This document shows, piece after piece, positions 62,560-64,000 of a stretch of 64,000 nt of DNA. Below the pieces are notes generated by a model. It did no database searches. It saw nothing but the letters and a program-made list of their open reading frames with translations, and was not told the DNA's origin. The stretch spans positions 372,001-436,000 of the forward strand of contig NZ_QURL01000005.1 of assembly GCF_003403015.1 (NCBI RefSeq). Direction: 5' to 3'. This DNA is from Fulvimarina endophytica (lineage in GTDB: Bacteria > Pseudomonadota > Alphaproteobacteria > Rhizobiales > Rhizobiaceae). The position numbers were made by a program, and so were the translations under genes. Each line of letters opens with the position of its first letter. Within the stretch, counting starts at the first letter, position 1.

Positions 62560-64000
62560 TCATTGCGCGATCCCCGTTCCGTCTTTGCGGGCATAGCCGC
62601 GGGGCGTGTAGACGTGACGCCGGCCGTCGCCGGTCGTCACGACCCGGCTGTTGGAGGAGCCGACGAGGACGACGGTGAGCATGTCCACGTCGTCCACCTG
62701 CAGGTCACCGAGCGTCACGATGCGCACCGTTTCCTGCGGTCGCCCGAGATTGGTCGCGAGAATAACGGGCGTCTCGGCGGGCCGGTGGCGCAGGAGTTCC
62801 TCGCGCGCATAGGCAAGCTGGGTCCGCCGCTTCCTCGATACGGGATTGTAGAAGGCGATGACGAAATCGCCCCGCGCCGCCGCCTCCACCCGGCGGACGA
62901 TGTCCTCCCAGGGGGTGAGGAGATCGGAGAGCGAGATGGTGCAGAAATCGTGGCCGAGCGGGGCGCCGGCGCGGGCGGCCGCGCCCTGCAGCGCGGAGAT
63001 GCCCGGCGAACAGGCGATCGCGATCCGCCGCGCGCCGCCCGAAAGCTCGCCCTTGTCGAGAAGTTCGAAGACGAGGGTCGCCATGGCGTAGATGCCGGCA
63101 TCTCCCGAGCAGACCAGCGAGACCGTCCGTCCCTCGCCCGCCAGTTCCATGGCGTGACGCACCCGCTTTTCTTCCGCGCCGAGGTCGAAGTCGTGGCGGA
63201 CGCGGCCCGCAGCGAGCGGACCCAGAAGATCGAGATAGAGCGAATAGCCGACGAGATCGCTGGAGGCCGCGATCATGCTCGAGACTTCCGGCGAGCGCCA
63301 TTCAGCCTGACCCGGACCGATGCCGACGACGAAGAGCGTTCCGCGTGCCCGGCCGATCGTCTCGGGATCGATCGGGGCCACGGCCTCGCCGATCGCCGCC
63401 GTGACGCGGGCGGATTTGCGCTTCGCGAGGCGAAAGACGCCGTCACCTCCGACCGCCGCAAGCGCCGCGCCCTCGGCCACGCCGTGACAACCGATCTCGG
63501 CGAACACGATTTCGGAGGGATTTTCGAGCCGGCCTCGTTCCTCTTCCAGACGGGGAGCCGTGAAGAAGCGGGCGGGGACGCCGAAATGATCGGCGACCGC
63601 ATGGATCGCGGTCTCGTCGGCCTTCAGGTCGACGCTCGCGACGGCTGCGAGCGCGAGCGGACTGACGCCGGCTTCGGCGAGGACCCGTTCGGCAAGATCG
63701 ATCGCCTCGTCCTGCGGCGCGCCGCGCTCCGATCCCATGCCGAGGACGAGGGTCTTCGGCCGGTAGAGGAGTTCGCCGGCTTCCGCGGGCCCGGACCTTG
63801 CCGAGACCGTCAGGCGGATGCGCGCATCCGGCGCGGTCGCAAGTCCCGAGGCTTCGAGCCAGGGCGCATTGCCCTCGATCCGTGCGGGCTCTCCCGCGAT
63901 GAGATCGGCCATCACGGATTTGGCGTGATCCGGGTTTTCGAGGCGATATCCGCTGGGCGGAGCATCGAGGGCGATGCCAAAGGCGAGATCGCCCGCCGTG
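62560..64000 (-). CDS. cobJ: CbiG-CobJ fusion protein (partial): cobalamin biosynthesis CbiG/CobE domain plus precorrin-3B C17-methyltransferase
   Basis: The C-terminal ~245 residues are CobJ: GTLFVVGIGPGQAEWRSPEV, LVCSGDAGIYAMATLVFELL, SPGISALQGAAARAGAPLGH and FYNPVSRKRRTQLAYAREEL. Before that lies a CbiG/CobE domain (LVLGMGSERGAPQDEAIDLA, SVDLKADETAIHAVADHFGV, FAEIGCHGVAEGAALAAVGG), and upstream the frame stays open to the window edge, so the N-terminus is missing. Upstream codons (AGDLAFGIALDAPPSGYRLE) look like the middle CbiG part. CobJ methylates C-17 with ring contraction; the CbiG/CobE part is less well understood in the aerobic pathway. Fusions of this sort exist in other Hyphomicrobiales, from memory. 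Confidence 0.9.
   Translation of the reverse strand, partial: TAGDLAFGIALDAPPSGYRLENPDHAKSVMADLIAGEPARIEGNAPWLEASGLATAPDARIRLTVSARSGPAEAGELLYRPKTLVLGMGSERGAPQDEAIDLAERVLAEAGVSPLALAAVASVDLKADETAIHAVADHFGVPARFFTAPRLEEERGRLENPSEIVFAEIGCHGVAEGAALAAVGGDGVFRLAKRKSARVTAAIGEAVAPIDPETIGRARGTLFVVGIGPGQAEWRSPEVSSMIAASSDLVGYSLYLDLLGPLAAGRVRHDFDLGAEEKRVRHAMELAGEGRTVSLVCSGDAGIYAMATLVFELLDKGELSGGARRIAIACSPGISALQGAAARAGAPLGHDFCTISLSDLLTPWEDIVRRVEAAARGDFVIAFYNPVSRKRRTQLAYAREELLRHRPAETPVILATNLGRPQETVRIVTLGDLQVDDVDMLTVVLVGSSNSRVVTTGDGRRHVYTPRGYARKDGTGIAQ

Overview
The window looks like a chromosomal segment of a GC-rich alphaproteobacterium of the Hyphomicrobiales (Rhizobiales) that carries the bacterial tetrahydromethanopterin (H4MPT) C1-oxidation pathway. 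The lineage clues are flaF/flbT with an FtcR-type regulator, a trpFB(A)-accD-folC cluster, an AccD without zinc-ribbon cysteines, and cobT/cobB/cobM/cobJ-type B12 genes. I cannot name a genus. No rRNA, tRNA, CRISPR array, phage, intact transposon or complete insertion sequence was seen.

Layout. 0-4.4 kb: end of a flagellar cluster read leftward (ftcR, flgK, flgL, flaF, flbT cut by the edge). 4.6-7.6 kb: thioesterase, DUF1003 protein, a DNA-repair-type radical SAM protein and a small unknown protein. 7.8-19.8 kb: a compact H4MPT island. On the minus strand are fhcB-A-D-C and a pterin dehydratase. On the plus strand are RFAP synthase, mtdB, an ATP-grasp protein, mch, a RimK-like ligase, a CitG-like protein and fae. 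Together these capture formaldehyde (Fae), oxidise methylene-H4MPT (MtdB), hydrolyse methenyl-H4MPT (Mch) and release formate (Fhc), and also encode probable cofactor-biosynthesis enzymes. No methanol or methylamine dehydrogenase lies in the window, so the formaldehyde source is not visible. 20.5-23.1 kb: EmrAB-type efflux pair. 23.2-31 kb: murA, a small membrane protein, folC, accD, trpA, cutA, a low-GC membrane-protein gene, trpB and trpF. 31-34.5 kb: hrpB and a divergent SDR. 34.5-35.3 kb: a lower-GC, gene-poor patch. 35.3-42.1 kb: HPP-CBS protein, kinase, recR, ybaB, dnaX, SRP RNA (ffs), HIT protein and nudC. 42.2-58 kb: DUF1028, two EamA exporters, pepN, a PAS histidine kinase, a polyprenyl-phosphate sugar transferase, an AEC transporter, a sodium/solute symporter with its small DUF4212 subunit, an acetyltransferase and an alpha/beta hydrolase. 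58.1-64 kb: cobT, cobD, cobB, cobM and a CbiG-CobJ fusion cut by the right edge, all leftward.

The most interesting items are the poorly understood genes of the H4MPT island (CitG-like and two ATP-grasp proteins), the roughly 42% GC membrane-protein gene between trpB and trpA, the low-GC patch at 34.5-35.3 kb with a perfect 12-bp hairpin, and a 51-bp dispersed dyad repeat, one copy of which abuts an exporter gene that lacks a conventional start codon. Functions come from motif and family recognition by eye; no database search was run.
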